In this document: piece by piece, positions 10,470 through 21,847 of the stretch
Numbering within the stretch: the first letter of the stretch is position 1
How the letters are laid out: every line of letters begins with the position of its first letter
From: Streptomyces sp. HUAS 15-9
GTDB taxonomy: Bacteria; Actinomycetota; Actinomycetes; Streptomycetales; Streptomycetaceae
Length of the DNA stretch: 64,000 nucleotides
Assembly (NCBI RefSeq): GCF_025642155.1
Contig: NZ_CP106798.1
Span: forward strand, 7,812,001-7,876,000
Reading direction: 5' to 3'
Position numbers and translations under genes: made by a program
Notes under the pieces: model-generated
Seen by the model: the letters and a program-made list of their open reading frames with translations, nothing else
The model's database searches: none
Told to the model about the DNA's origin: nothing

Positions 10470-11246
10470 ATGACCGGCGTTTCCACCCTCGACCGTCCCC
10501 CGCAGCCTGCGGCCCCCACCCGCTACACCGTCACCCTCGCCCATGACGAGGCCGATGTCCGTGCCGCGCAGCGGCTGCGGCACGAGGTGTTCGCCGGGGA
10601 GATGGGCGCCCTGCTGTCGAGCCCGCAGCCCGGGTACGACATCGACGCCTTCGACGCGTACTGCGACCACCTGCTCGTGCGCGACACCGCGACCGGGCAG
10701 ATCGTCGGCACCTACCGGCTGCTGCCGCCGGAGCGGGCCGCGGTGGCCGGCCGGCTGTACTCGGAGGGCGAGTTCGACCTGGCCGCGCTCGACACGATCC
10801 GGCCCGGCCTGGTCGAGGTCGGCCGCTCCTGTGTGCACCCCGACCACCGCGACGGCACGGTCATCGGCCTGATCTGGGCCGGAATCGCCCGCTACATGGT
10901 CGACCGCGGCCACGAGTGGCTGGCCGGCTGCTGCTCCATCCCGCTCGCCGACGGCGGCGCCCTGGCCGCCGCCACCTGGGAGCGGGTGCGCACCAAGCAC
11001 CTGGCCCCGGAGGAGTTCCGGGTACGGCCGCTGCTGCCCTGGGTCCCGGACGCCGAGGTTCCGGCCCAGGCCGCGCGCACCGAACTGCCCGCTCTGCTGC
11101 GCGGCTATCTGCGCCTGGGCGCCTGGGTCTGCGCCGAGCCCGCGCACGACCCGGACTTCGGGGTGGCCGACCTGTACGTGCTGCTGTCGATGCGCCGGGT
11201 CAACCCGCGCTATCTGCGGCACTTCCTCTTTCTCGTGCCGGCCTGA
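10470..11246 (+). CDS. olsB: Ornithine N-acyltransferase OlsB-like (GNAT fold)
   Basis: Predicted to transfer a 3-hydroxyacyl group from acyl-carrier protein to the alpha-amino group of ornithine, giving lyso-ornithine lipid; 258 aa. The family signature YTVTLAHDEADVRAAQRLRH is within the first 45 residues, followed by FDAYCDHLLVRD, GTYRLLPP and EVGRSCVHPDHR, the hemolysin-like acyltransferase pattern. AGGAGAGAGCC precedes ATG 10470. The stop shares one base with the start of the PlsC-like partner (TGATG). Adjacent genes of this kind make ornithine lipids in S. coelicolor (recalled as SCO0921-0920). Confidence 0.85.
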   Translation: MTGVSTLDRPPQPAAPTRYTVTLAHDEADVRAAQRLRHEVFAGEMGALLSSPQPGYDIDAFDAYCDHLLVRDTATGQIVGTYRLLPPERAAVAGRLYSEGEFDLAALDTIRPGLVEVGRSCVHPDHRDGTVIGLIWAGIARYMVDRGHEWLAGCCSIPLADGGALAAATWERVRTKHLAPEEFRVRPLLPWVPDAEVPAQAARTELPALLRGYLRLGAWVCAEPAHDPDFGVADLYVLLSMRRVNPRYLRHFLFLVPA

Positions 11247-12151
11247 TGAGCGTCTGGCTGCCGAGCGCGCCCTGCACCCCGGGGGCGTGTGTGGAGCCGA
11301 CGGTGTCCGCGACGGCCGTACCGCGTGCCGTGCTGCGGCTCACGGTGGTCACGCTCCTGGTCCTGACCGGGATCGTGCTGGCCCCGCTCGGTGGGCTGAT
11401 CCCCGCCGGGCTGGTCATGCGGTGGTGCCGGGTGATCGTGCGGGCCGCCGGGGTCCGGGTCCGCCTCACCGGCGCCGCCGCACCCACCGGCGGGCTGCTC
11501 CTGGTGGCCAACCACATCTCCTGGCTGGACATCCCCCTGCTGGGCGCCGTGCGTCCGGCGCGGATGCTCGCCAAGACGGAGATACGGCAGTGGCCGGTGG
11601 CCGGGGCCCTGGTGGCACGCGGCGGGGCCCTGTTCATCGAGCGCGACCGGTTGCGGGCGCTCCCGGAGACGGTCGCCCGCATCGCGGACGCCCTGCGTCA
11701 CGGCGCCGCGGTCGTCGCCTTCCCCGAGGGCAGCACGTGGTGCGGCCGCGCCCAGGGCCGCTTCCACCGGGCCGTTTTCCAGGCCGCGCTCGACGCCGGG
11801 GTCCCCGTCCAGCCGGTGCGGCTGCACTACCGGATCGCCGGTGGCGCGGCCAGCACCGCGCCCGCGTTCGTGGGCGAGGACACGTTGTTCGCCTCGGTGT
11901 GGCGGGTGGTGTCGGCGCGCGGCCTGGTGGCCGAGGTGGAGGTGCTGCCGGCGATACCACCGGGCACCCACCCCGACCGCCGCACCCTCGCCCGAGCCGC
12001 CGAACCGGCCACACACGGGCCCACCTGGACCCACGCGGCCCTGGTGGCCCGCGAGCAGGTGTTCAGCGATCGCTCTCGTGCCGAGGCCCGCCCCGGTTCG
12101 GGTGCGCCGCCGGTGCACCCGGATTCCCGGGAGGACCTGGAGCGCGCCTGA
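11246..12151 (+). CDS. olsA: Lyso-ornithine lipid O-acyltransferase OlsA-like (PlsC family)
   Basis: Second enzyme of ornithine-lipid synthesis, 301 aa. An N-terminal hydrophobic helix (about residues 25-50) anchors it to the membrane. The acyltransferase motif HX4D is present as NHISWLD, and FPEGSTW is the substrate-binding motif. Translation starts inside the olsB stop codon (TGATG). The partner predicts lyso-ornithine lipid rather than lysophosphatidate as acceptor, although general PlsC activity cannot be excluded. It converges on the uvrA-like gene with only 3 nt between stops. Confidence 0.85.
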   Translation: MSVWLPSAPCTPGACVEPTVSATAVPRAVLRLTVVTLLVLTGIVLAPLGGLIPAGLVMRWCRVIVRAAGVRVRLTGAAAPTGGLLLVANHISWLDIPLLGAVRPARMLAKTEIRQWPVAGALVARGGALFIERDRLRALPETVARIADALRHGAAVVAFPEGSTWCGRAQGRFHRAVFQAALDAGVPVQPVRLHYRIAGGAASTAPAFVGEDTLFASVWRVVSARGLVAEVEVLPAIPPGTHPDRRTLARAAEPATHGPTWTHAALVAREQVFSDRSRAEARPGSGAPPVHPDSREDLERA

Positions 12152-12154
12152 AGA

Positions 12155-14488
<2,334 letters not shown>

Positions 14489-14532
14489 GGGGGGTACTCC
14501 GTACGGGCCGGCCGGGCGGGGGCAGACCCCAC

Positions 14533-14538
14533 GATTCT
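14533..14538 (-). promoter_or_regulatory. -10 hexamer upstream of the uvrA-like gene
   Basis: The minus strand reads TAGAAT, close to TATAAT, 45 nt before ATG 14488. The -35 region is poor. Confidence 0.35.
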
Positions 14539-14571
14539 AGTCCGGCGCCCGCGGCCCCCCGGGAGCGGGGC

Positions 14572-14763
14572 CTAGGGGTGCGGCGGGATGTCCCGCTCCT
14601 GGCCCCCGAGCTCGTCCTTCAGCTTCTGCTGTGCGGTGTCGACCTGGGACTGGTACTTGTTCCCGGTCTTCTGGTCGGCATAGTCGCCGCCCTTGTCGAT
14701 GCCCTTGGAGGCCATGTCCTCGTGGCCCTTGAGCATTCCCTTGATCTTGTCCATGAAGGACAT
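14572..14763 (-). CDS. Small antitoxin-like protein, Rv0909/MT0933 family
   Basis: A 63-aa hydrophilic, Lys/Asp-rich protein ([20 protein letters not shown] and onward, including [20 protein letters not shown]). It matches the PF14013 family annotated as antitoxin after Mycobacterium Rv0909. No toxin gene is next to it, and many Streptomyces copies are likewise solitary, so a toxin-neutralising role is unproven. GGGAGG lies just upstream of ATG 14763. It is divergent from the Clp ATPase gene, with 150 bp between starts. Confidence 0.75.
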   Translation of the reverse strand: MSFMDKIKGMLKGHEDMASKGIDKGGDYADQKTGNKYQSQVDTAQQKLKDELGGQERDIPPHP

Positions 14764-14913
14764 GGGGTCCTCCCAGCCGGTAGACGTTCCCTCTGCCAGC
14801 CTGGTCGGCCCGGGCGCCGTCCGCATCTCGGCGGCCGTCCCCGTGCGGGCGTGCCCACCCTGTGCGAGCTTGGAAGACGCGGTATGCCTGGCGCACCAGA
14901 AAGGCCCGTTCCC

Positions 14914-17385
14914 ATGACTACTCCCGGTTTCGGTTTCGGACGCAGCCCCTTCGAAGAGTTCGACGACCTCATGAATCGGTTCTTCGGCGGATCCGGGCCG
15001 GCCTCGTCCGGCAGGCGGGTGCAGCGGATCGACATCGGCAGCCTGCTGTCGGAGCGCGCCCGCGAGCTGGTCGCGGACGCACGCGACATCGCCGCCGTGG
15101 AGGGCAGCGAGGAGCTCGACGCGCGGCACCTGCTGGCCGCCGCCACCGAGCACGAATCCACCCGCCGGCTGCTGACCGAGGCGGGCGCGGACCCCGACCG
15201 GATCCGGGAGCGGCTCGGCACGCCCCCGGGCGGCACCGAGAAGTCCGAGCCCACCACGCTGACCCCGGCCGCCAAGCGTGCGCTGCTGGACGCCTACCAG
15301 ATCTCCCGCGCCGAGGGCGCCTCCTACATCGGCCCCGAGCATCTGCTGCGGGCGCTCGCCGCCAACCCGGAGTCGGTGGCCGCGCGGGAGCTCAGCGACA
15401 GCGGCTGGGAGCCGACCCGGATGCCCGCGGAGGGGGCGGCGGAGCGCCGCAGGCCCAGCAGCACGCCGACCATCGACGAGTACGGCCGTGACCTCACCGA
15501 GGACGCCCGGGCCGGGCGGCTCGACCCGGTGATCGGACGGGACGAGGAAGTCGAACAGACGATCGAAGTGCTCTCCCGGCGCAGCAAGAACAACCCGGTC
15601 CTCATCGGTGACCCCGGCGTCGGGAAGACCGCCATCGTCGAGGGCATCGCCCAGCGCATCGTCGCGGGCGACGTCCCCAGGACCCTGGAGGGCAAGCGGC
15701 TCGTCTCCCTGGACCTGGCCGGGATGGTGGCCGGGACCAAGTACCGGGGCGAGTTCGAGGAGCGGCTGAAGAAACTGCTCGACGAGGTCGGCGAGCACGG
15801 CGACGAACTGGTGCTGTTCCTCGACGAACTGCACACCGTCGTGGGGGCCGGCGGGGGCGGCGAGGGCGCCCTGGACGCGGGCAACATGCTCAAGCCCGCC
15901 CTGGCCCGCGGCGAACTGCACCTCATCGGCGCGACGACCGTCGACGAGTACCGCAGGCACATCGAGAAGGACGCCGCGCTGGAGCGCCGCTTCGCCCCCA
16001 TCCTGGTCGGCGAGCCCACCGTCGACGACACCATCGAGATCCTCCGCGGCCTGCGCGACCGCTACGAGGCCCACCACCAGGTCCGTATCACCGACGAGGC
16101 GGTGGTCGCCGCGGCCGAGCTGTCCGACCGCTACATCACCTCCCGCTTCCTGCCCGACAAGGCCATCGACCTGATGGACCAGGCCGCCGCCCGGGTCAGG
16201 CTGCGGTCCAAGACGCCCCTGTCGGACACCCGGGAGATCGAGGACCGACTCGCCGCCCTCAACCGGGAGAAGGACCAGGCGGTCGCCGACGAGGAGTACG
16301 AGCGCGCCAAGGAACTGCGCGACCGGATCAAGGACGCCGAGGAGCAGCTGGCCGGGTCGGACCGGGCCGAGGAGCACGCGCCCAAGGTCACCGCCGAGGA
16401 CATCGCCGAGGTCGTCTCCCGCACCACCGGCATCCCCGTCGCCCAGCTCACCGAGGAGGAGCGCGAGCGGCTGATGAAGCTGGAGGAGCACCTCCACGAG
16501 CGGGTCGTCGGCCAGGACGAGGCGATCACCGCCGTCGCCCGGGCCGTCCGCCGCGCCCGCGCGGGCATGAGCGACCCCAACCGCCCGGTCGGCAGCTTCC
16601 TGTTCCTGGGCCCCACGGGCGTCGGCAAGACGGAACTCGCCCGCGCGCTCGCCGCCGCCCTCTTCGGCGACGAGAACCGCATGATCCGCCTGGACATGAG
16701 CGAGTTCCAGGAGCGGCACACCGTCTCCCGGCTGGTCGGGGCGCCTCCCGGATACGTCGGCCACGAGGAGGCCGGCCAGCTCACGGAGGCGGTGCGCAGG
16801 CAGCCGTACGCCGTGCTGCTCCTGGACGAGGTCGAGAAGGCGCACCCCGACGTCTTCAACACCCTGCTGCAACTGCTCGACGACGGCCGCCTCACCGACT
16901 CCCAGGGCCGCACGGTGGACTTCAAGAACACCGTCGTGATCATGACCTCGAACATCGGCGCCGATCGGATCCTGTCGTCCGGCGTCGAGGACTACACCAA
17001 GGTCCGCGAGTCGGTGATGCCCGTCCTGAACCAGCACTTCCGGCCCGAGTTCCTCAACCGCATCGACGAGATCATCGTCTTCCGCGGCCTGGACCGCGCC
17101 CAACTGCGCCGGATCGTCGATCTCCTGCTGGAACACACCCGGCGCCGGCTGCACGCGCAGGACGTCTCGATGGAGGTCACCGACGCGGCCGCCGACCTGC
17201 TCGCGAACATCGGCCACCAGCCGGAGTTCGGCGCCCGCCCACTGCGCCGCACCATCCAGCGCGAGGTCGACGACCGGCTCGCCGACCTGCTCCTGTCCGG
17301 CCAGCTGAACGCGGGCGACCGGGCCGTGGTGGACGCGTCCGACGGAACGATCGCGATCCGGACGGATCAGGCGGCCGCCGTCTGA
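14914..17385 (+). CDS. ClpC-like AAA+ unfoldase without an evident IGF loop
   Basis: Protein-remodelling ATPase of 823 aa. An N-terminal Clp_N repeat pair (about 40-165) precedes AAA1 with Walker A GDPGVGKT (about 232), a short middle region with a UVR-like segment ([20 protein letters not shown], about 450-470), and AAA2 with GPTGVGKT (about 566) and the GYVG pore loop. The short UVR-type middle region is ClpC-like rather than ClpB-like. However, between SNIGADRI and [11 protein letters not shown] the ClpP-docking [LIV]GF loop of ClpC is absent (it reads [16 protein letters not shown]). ATG 14914 begins the family-typical [19 protein letters not shown]. An in-frame upstream extension lacks domain similarity. 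No HspR or CIRCE site was found. Confidence 0.85.
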   Translation: MTTPGFGFGRSPFEEFDDLMNRFFGGSGPASSGRRVQRIDIGSLLSERARELVADARDIAAVEGSEELDARHLLAAATEHESTRRLLTEAGADPDRIRERLGTPPGGTEKSEPTTLTPAAKRALLDAYQISRAEGASYIGPEHLLRALAANPESVAARELSDSGWEPTRMPAEGAAERRRPSSTPTIDEYGRDLTEDARAGRLDPVIGRDEEVEQTIEVLSRRSKNNPVLIGDPGVGKTAIVEGIAQRIVAGDVPRTLEGKRLVSLDLAGMVAGTKYRGEFEERLKKLLDEVGEHGDELVLFLDELHTVVGAGGGGEGALDAGNMLKPALARGELHLIGATTVDEYRRHIEKDAALERRFAPILVGEPTVDDTIEILRGLRDRYEAHHQVRITDEAVVAAAELSDRYITSRFLPDKAIDLMDQAAARVRLRSKTPLSDTREIEDRLAALNREKDQAVADEEYERAKELRDRIKDAEEQLAGSDRAEEHAPKVTAEDIAEVVSRTTGIPVAQLTEEERERLMKLEEHLHERVVGQDEAITAVARAVRRARAGMSDPNRPVGSFLFLGPTGVGKTELARALAAALFGDENRMIRLDMSEFQERHTVSRLVGAPPGYVGHEEAGQLTEAVRRQPYAVLLLDEVEKAHPDVFNTLLQLLDDGRLTDSQGRTVDFKNTVVIMTSNIGADRILSSGVEDYTKVRESVMPVLNQHFRPEFLNRIDEIIVFRGLDRAQLRRIVDLLLEHTRRRLHAQDVSMEVTDAAADLLANIGHQPEFGARPLRRTIQREVDDRLADLLLSGQLNAGDRAVVDASDGTIAIRTDQAAAV

Positions 17386-18389
17386 GGACCCTCCAGGTTC
17401 ACGATCCCGGCGAGCCGCCGGTAGGAGTCCAGCAGTGCCGGTCGGTCGTACGTGCTGGTCGTGACGAGGATCTCCTGGGCGGCGGTGTCCTTCAACACCA
17501 CTTCCAGCTCGTCGGCCACCTGATCCTCGGTGCCCGCGATGTGCCCGGCCAGGCCGGACTCGTACAGGCCCCGCTCCTTCGCGGTCATCGTGTGCGCCTC
17601 GATCCGCTCGGCGGGCGGCAGGGGCGGGAACGTGCCGTGGGCGCGCGCGTACGCCATGGACCAGGCCTCCGGGACGAGCAGGCGCCGGGCCTCCTCGGGC
17701 GTGGCGGCCACCGCGATCGTGCCGGAGACGACGACGTACGGCCGCGACGCCCAGGGCGAGGGCCGGAAGTGGGTGCGGTAGTGGTCGATGCCGCGCAGCA
17801 TCTTCTCCCGGTTGCGGAGGTCGCCGATGACCATGGGCAGCCCGGCGCGGGCCGCGATCCCGGCACCCTCGCCCACGGCCAGCACGAACGGCGGCACGCG
17901 CAGTCCCTCCGCCGGGCGCGCGTGCGCCCCGGTGGGGGAGGTCCCCTCGAACCAGCCGAGCAGTTCGTCCAGTTGCGCCGCGAAGTCCTCCGCGTCGTCC
18001 TTGCCGCGTCCCAGCGCCCTGCGCACCCCGTCGGTGAAGCCCACGGACCGGCCCAGACCCATGTCGACCCGCCCCGGGAACAGGGACTCCAGCACCCCGA
18101 ACTGCTCGGCCACGACCAGGGGTCGGTGGTTCGGCAGCATCACTCCGCCGGTGCCGACCCGGATCGTGCGCGTGGCCGCGGCCACCGCGGCGGCCAGCAC
18201 GGTCGGCGCGGACCCGGCGACACCGGGCACGCCGTGGTGTTCGGAGACCCAGAGCCGGTGATACCCGAGCCCCTCCAGCTCCCGCGCCAGCGCGACGGTG
18301 TCCCGCAGCGCCTCGGCGTGCGGATGACCCTCCCGGGTGCGGGAGCGGTCGAGAACGGAGAAGCGGGCCGAGGCGAGAGCGGAACTCAT
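17367..18389 (-). CDS. Luciferase-like (LLM) flavin monooxygenase
   Basis: TIM-barrel flavin-dependent oxidoreductase of 340 aa. Features are [14 protein letters not shown] at the N terminus, [17 protein letters not shown] (the EHH segment typical of group 1 LLM enzymes), [21 protein letters not shown], and [14 protein letters not shown]. The sub-family is that of MsnO8-like oxidoreductases; the substrate is unknown. Its 3' end overlaps the convergent clp gene by 19 bp. Confidence 0.85.
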   Translation of the reverse strand: MSSALASARFSVLDRSRTREGHPHAEALRDTVALARELEGLGYHRLWVSEHHGVPGVAGSAPTVLAAAVAAATRTIRVGTGGVMLPNHRPLVVAEQFGVLESLFPGRVDMGLGRSVGFTDGVRRALGRGKDDAEDFAAQLDELLGWFEGTSPTGAHARPAEGLRVPPFVLAVGEGAGIAARAGLPMVIGDLRNREKMLRGIDHYRTHFRPSPWASRPYVVVSGTIAVAATPEEARRLLVPEAWSMAYARAHGTFPPLPPAERIEAHTMTAKERGLYESGLAGHIAGTEDQVADELEVVLKDTAAQEILVTTSTYDRPALLDSYRRLAGIVNLEGPQTAAA

Positions 18390-18595
18390 ACGAGGTAGAA
18401 CACCGCGGCGCCCACGGCATTCCTGGTCGCAGGGGCCCAGGCAGTCGGTCGAGCTGCCGGACGTGGTCCGTGCCGGGATGCTTGCGCGGGTCGCCGCAGC
18501 GGCAGCCCCGGCACACGACGAGGGCGCAGGGGCGTCGGGTCGGCCGGAGGGGCTCCGTCCGGGTCCCGGGAGCCGGCGCTGACTAGGGTGGCCGG

Positions 18596-19087
18596 GTGAA
18601 TGACAGCCGTACGCGACCGCTCGCCGTGTTCGATCTCGACAACACGCTCGCCGACACCGCGCACCGGCAGCGGTTTCTTCAGGACAAGCCGCGGGACTGG
18701 GAGGGCTTCTTCGCCGCGGCGTCGCTGGATCCGCCGCTCGCCGAGGGAGTGGCGCTGGTGCTGGAGAGCGCGCTGGAGTGCGAGGTCGTGTATCTGACCG
18801 GGCGGCCCGAGCGGTGCCGGCGCGACACGGTCGACTGGCTGGCCGCCCAGGGGCTGCCCGAGGGATGTGTCTTCATGCGGCGCGACGCCGACCGCCGGGG
18901 CGCCCGTCACACCAAGCTGGAGATCCTGCGGCGACTCGCCCGTGACCGCGAGATCCGTGTCCTGGTGGACGACGACAAGCTGGTGTGCGAGGACGCCGAA
19001 CGGGCGGGATTCACCGTCGTACGGGCGCGCTGGGCCGACCGGTCGGCCGCGCTGGAGGACGCCCAGGAACGGGAGGGGCGGACCTGA
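18596..19087 (+). CDS. HAD-family phosphatase, PNKP-phosphatase-like
   Basis: A 163-aa HAD hydrolase. The DxD motif is in VFDLDNTLAD (D13 and D15), motif II is YLTGRPE, and the acidic motif IV is VDDDK. The arrangement, with a small cap, resembles the 3'-phosphatase domain of polynucleotide kinase/phosphatase and related AcpB-type proteins, so a nucleic-acid or nucleotide phosphate may be the substrate. GTG 18596 has no ribosome-binding site but has TAGGGT (18584-18589) 6 nt upstream, so it is probably leaderless. Confidence 0.8.
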   Translation: MNDSRTRPLAVFDLDNTLADTAHRQRFLQDKPRDWEGFFAAASLDPPLAEGVALVLESALECEVVYLTGRPERCRRDTVDWLAAQGLPEGCVFMRRDADRRGARHTKLEILRRLARDREIRVLVDDDKLVCEDAERAGFTVVRARWADRSAALEDAQEREGRT

Positions 19088-19123
19088 GCCGGCCGGGCAC
19101 GTCGGGTCCCGGCCCCGGTCGGG

Positions 19124-19339
19124 TCAGGTCTCGTCCTCGATGCGGAAGCCGACCTTCAGGCCGACCTGCCAGTGCTCGATCTGCCCGTCCGCGATCTGGC
19201 CCCTGACCTGTGTCACCTCGAACCAGTCCAGATTGCGCACGGTCTGGGCGGCGCGGGCGATGCCGTTGCGGATGGCCTTGTCGACGCCCTCGGGGGAGGT
19301 GCCGACGATCTCCGTGACCCGGTAGGTGTGGTTGGTCAT
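19124..19339 (-). CDS. Dodecin (flavin-binding)
   Basis: A 71-aa dodecin, a dodecameric flavin/CoA-binding storage protein. The sequence starts MTNHTYRVTEIVGTSPEGVD and includes IARAAQTVRNLDWFEV and HWQVGLKVGFRIED. The Trp in LDWFEV is the usual isoalloxazine-stacking residue. ATG 19339 has GGAG 7 nt upstream; a longer frame to 19375 has no family support. It is convergent with the HAD gene. Confidence 0.92.
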   Translation of the reverse strand: MTNHTYRVTEIVGTSPEGVDKAIRNGIARAAQTVRNLDWFEVTQVRGQIADGQIEHWQVGLKVGFRIEDET

Positions 19340-19442
19340 GCGGGTGCTCCTCTCTCTCCGTGACTGGTGTGTCACGCGTCACTCCACCGTGCCGTATGTG
19401 GAGGCGGAGCGCGAGGCGTCACGTCCGAACCCCCGGTAGCCC

Positions 19443-19471
19443 TTGACCGCCGCATTGGTCCATACCAAAAT
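19443..19471 (+). promoter_or_regulatory. Promoter with DasR-like operator
   Basis: TTGACC (19443-19448), a 17-bp spacer and CAAAAT (19466-19471) make a plausible promoter. The palindrome TTGGTC-CATACCAA (19455-19468) lies in the spacer and overlaps the -10. Its core TGGTCCATACCA matches 10 of 12 positions of the DasR element TGGTCTAGACCA. The layout predicts repression of the lipoprotein gene by a GntR/HutC-type regulator. Confidence 0.55.
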
Positions 19472-19552
19472 CCTCCACACCCGTACGAGCCCCGCGCTCG
19501 TCCCCCCACGTCGGGCCTCTTCCCCTGTCCGCCAGACAGAACAGGACCCCTC

Positions 19553-20824
19553 GTGAGACTCGAACCGGCGCGCCGACGGCTGCTCGCCCTCATCTGTGTG
19601 TCCGCCTCCCTCGCCACGGGCTGCGGCGTCCTGCCCGGCGGGAACGAGCGCCACACGGTCACGGTGTGGCTGATGAAGGACAGCGCGTCGAAGGAGTTCC
19701 TGAGCCGTTTCACCGAGGACTTCGAGCGCACGCACAAGAGCATCCGGCTCGACATCCGCATCCAGCAGTGGACCGGCATCGTGGACAAGGTGCAGTCGGC
19801 CCTGAAGGCGCCGTCCAAGGACGGCCCCGACGTCATCGAGGTCGGCAACACCCAGGTCCCGCAGTACGTCGAGGACGGCCGGCTCACCGACCTGACGCTG
19901 GAGTCCGCGCGCGACTGGGGGATGACGCACTGGCTGCCCGGCCTCGCCGAACCCGGACGGGACAACACCCAGCAGTACGGCATCCCCTGGTACGCGGCCA
20001 ACCGCGTCGTCATCTACCGCAAGGACATGTTCGAGAAGGCCGGCATCGACGCGCCGCCGAAGACCCGCGAGGAGTGGCTCGTCGACACCCGGAAGCTCAA
20101 CTCCGGCGGCAGCCAGGGCATTTACCTCGCCGGACAGGACTGGTACACCCTTTCCGGGTTCATCTGGGACGAGGGCGGCGACCTCGCCCGGGAGTCGGAC
20201 GGACGCTGGAAGGGCACCCTGGACACCCCGGCCGCCCTGCGCGGCATGGAGTTCTACCGCCGGTTGCAGGCACTGGGCCGAGGGCCCGTCGGCGCCGACG
20301 AGGAACACCCGCCCCAGGCGGGCGTGTTCGCGGACGGCAAGGTGGCGCAGATCGTGGCCGTGCCGGGACTCGCCCAGGCCATCACGCAGCAGAACCCCGC
20401 GCTCGCCGACCAGTTGGGCTACTTCCCCGTCCCCGGCAAGACCGCCGCCCGTCCCGGCACCGTCTTCACCGGCGGCTCCGACCTCGTCGTACCGCAGAAC
20501 ACCGACCGGCCGTACGACGCCGCGGCCGTCATCGGGGCGCTCGCCGGGGCCAAGTGGGACACCGAGCTGGCCCGCACCATGAACTACGTCCCCAACAAGC
20601 CGACCCTGGCGAGCGCGGTCGCCGGGGAGGAGGGGGTCGCCGCCATGGCGGCCGGTGCCGCGCACGGCCGGGCGACCCCCAGCACACCTCAGTGGACCGC
20701 GGTCGAGGCCGACAACCCGATCAAGGAGTACATGACCAGGGTGCTCGAGGGCGCGGACCCGGCGACCGAGGCGCGCCGCGCCTCCCGGCGGATCACCGAG
20801 GCCCTCGCACCGAAGTTCGGCTGA
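19553..20824 (+). CDS. ABC-transporter sugar-binding lipoprotein
   Basis: Extracellular solute-binding lipoprotein, family 1, 423 aa. GTG 19553 has AGGAC upstream and starts a signal peptide MRLEPARRRLLALICVSASL ending in the lipobox LATGC. The mature part begins with TVTVWLMKDSASKEFLSRF and contains WTGIVDKVQSAL, DVIEVGNTQVPQY and GIPWYAANRVVIYRKD, as in carbohydrate-binding proteins. No permease or ATPase gene is adjacent, so it must work with a transporter encoded elsewhere, possibly using the shared ATPase MsiK. The upstream operator suggests control by an amino-sugar or oligosaccharide signal. Confidence 0.9.
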   Translation: MRLEPARRRLLALICVSASLATGCGVLPGGNERHTVTVWLMKDSASKEFLSRFTEDFERTHKSIRLDIRIQQWTGIVDKVQSALKAPSKDGPDVIEVGNTQVPQYVEDGRLTDLTLESARDWGMTHWLPGLAEPGRDNTQQYGIPWYAANRVVIYRKDMFEKAGIDAPPKTREEWLVDTRKLNSGGSQGIYLAGQDWYTLSGFIWDEGGDLARESDGRWKGTLDTPAALRGMEFYRRLQALGRGPVGADEEHPPQAGVFADGKVAQIVAVPGLAQAITQQNPALADQLGYFPVPGKTAARPGTVFTGGSDLVVPQNTDRPYDAAAVIGALAGAKWDTELARTMNYVPNKPTLASAVAGEEGVAAMAAGAAHGRATPSTPQWTAVEADNPIKEYMTRVLEGADPATEARRASRRITEALAPKFG

Positions 20825-20878
20825 GGCACGGCACCTTGCTCGGTGACCGGCACCGTGGTCAGTGATCCCGCATGGTGG

Positions 20879-21847
20879 TCAGAGATCGCGCACCGTGCTC
20901 AGCGACAGCGCGAAACGGTTCTGCGGGTCGGTCCACCAGTCGGTCGGCGTCAGCCCCGCCGCGGCCAGTTCGGCGGAGATCCCCTCCTTCCGGAACTTCG
21001 CCGACACCTCGGTGCGCAGTTCCTCGCCCGCCGCGAACTCCACGGCCAGATCGACCGCGGGGATCTTCACGGTCTGGGCCGTACGGGAGCGCAGCCGCAT
21101 CTCGATCCACTCGTTCCCGGCGTCCCACAGCGCCACATGGTCGAAGGCGTCCGGATCGAAGTCGGCGCCCAGTTCGCGGTTGACCACGGCCAGGACGTTC
21201 TTGTTGAACTCGGCCGTCACCCCGGCCGCGTCGTCGTACGCCCTGACCAGCACCTCCTCGTCCTTGACCAGGTCCGTGCCGAGCAGCAGCGCGTCGCCCG
21301 GCGACAGCAGCCCGCGCACCGACGCCAGGAAGTCGGCGCGCTCGGCGGGCAGCAGATTGCCGATGGTGCCGCCCAGGAAGGCGACCAGCCGTGGACCGGG
21401 CGTGTCCGGCAGGGCCAGCCGGGCGGTGAAGTCCGCGATCAGGGCGTGTACGTCGATGGCCGGCCGCTCCTCGACGAGGGCCTGTCCGGCCTGGACGAGC
21501 GCGCTCTCGCTGACGTCCACGGGGACATAGGTGTGCAGGTCGGTGAGTGCGTCGAGCAGGAAGCGGGTCTTCTCGGACGAGCCGGAACCCAGCTCGACCA
21601 GGGTGCGGGCGCGGGATGCCGCCGCGATCTCGCCGGCCCGGGCGAGAAGGATCTCGCGTTCGGCGCGCGTCGGATAGTACTCGGGCAGTTCGGTGATCTT
21701 GTCGAACAGCTCGCTGCCCCGGGCGTCGTAGAACCACTTCGGCGGCAGGGTCTTGGGAGTGACGGTGAGGCCGCCGCGGACGTCGGCGCGCAGCGCGGCG
21801 TCGGTGGCGTCCTCGGGAAGCGTGCGGGTGACACGGAGGGAACTCAC
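20879..21847 (-). CDS. egtD: L-histidine N-alpha-methyltransferase EgtD
   Basis: Trimethylates histidine to hercynine, the first step of ergothioneine synthesis; 322 aa, the normal family length. SAM-binding motifs are LVELGSGSSEKTRFLL and YVPVDVSESAL, followed by AFLGGTIGNLL; the histidine-binding half lies C-terminal (EFNKNVLAVVNRELGADFD). GTG 21847 overlaps the egtC stop (GTGA), so expression is coupled. It is last in the egtABCD operon and converges on the lipoprotein gene with 54 bp between. Confidence 0.95.
   Translation of the reverse strand: MSSLRVTRTLPEDATDAALRADVRGGLTVTPKTLPPKWFYDARGSELFDKITELPEYYPTRAEREILLARAGEIAAASRARTLVELGSGSSEKTRFLLDALTDLHTYVPVDVSESALVQAGQALVEERPAIDVHALIADFTARLALPDTPGPRLVAFLGGTIGNLLPAERADFLASVRGLLSPGDALLLGTDLVKDEEVLVRAYDDAAGVTAEFNKNVLAVVNRELGADFDPDAFDHVALWDAGNEWIEMRLRSRTAQTVKIPAVDLAVEFAAGEELRTEVSAKFRKEGISAELAAAGLTPTDWWTDPQNRFALSLSTVRDL

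Noticed and set aside
14764-14913. HspR (HAIR) or CIRCE heat-shock element before the Clp gene
   Set aside because: Neither CTTGAGT-N7-ACTCAAG nor the CIRCE arms are present.
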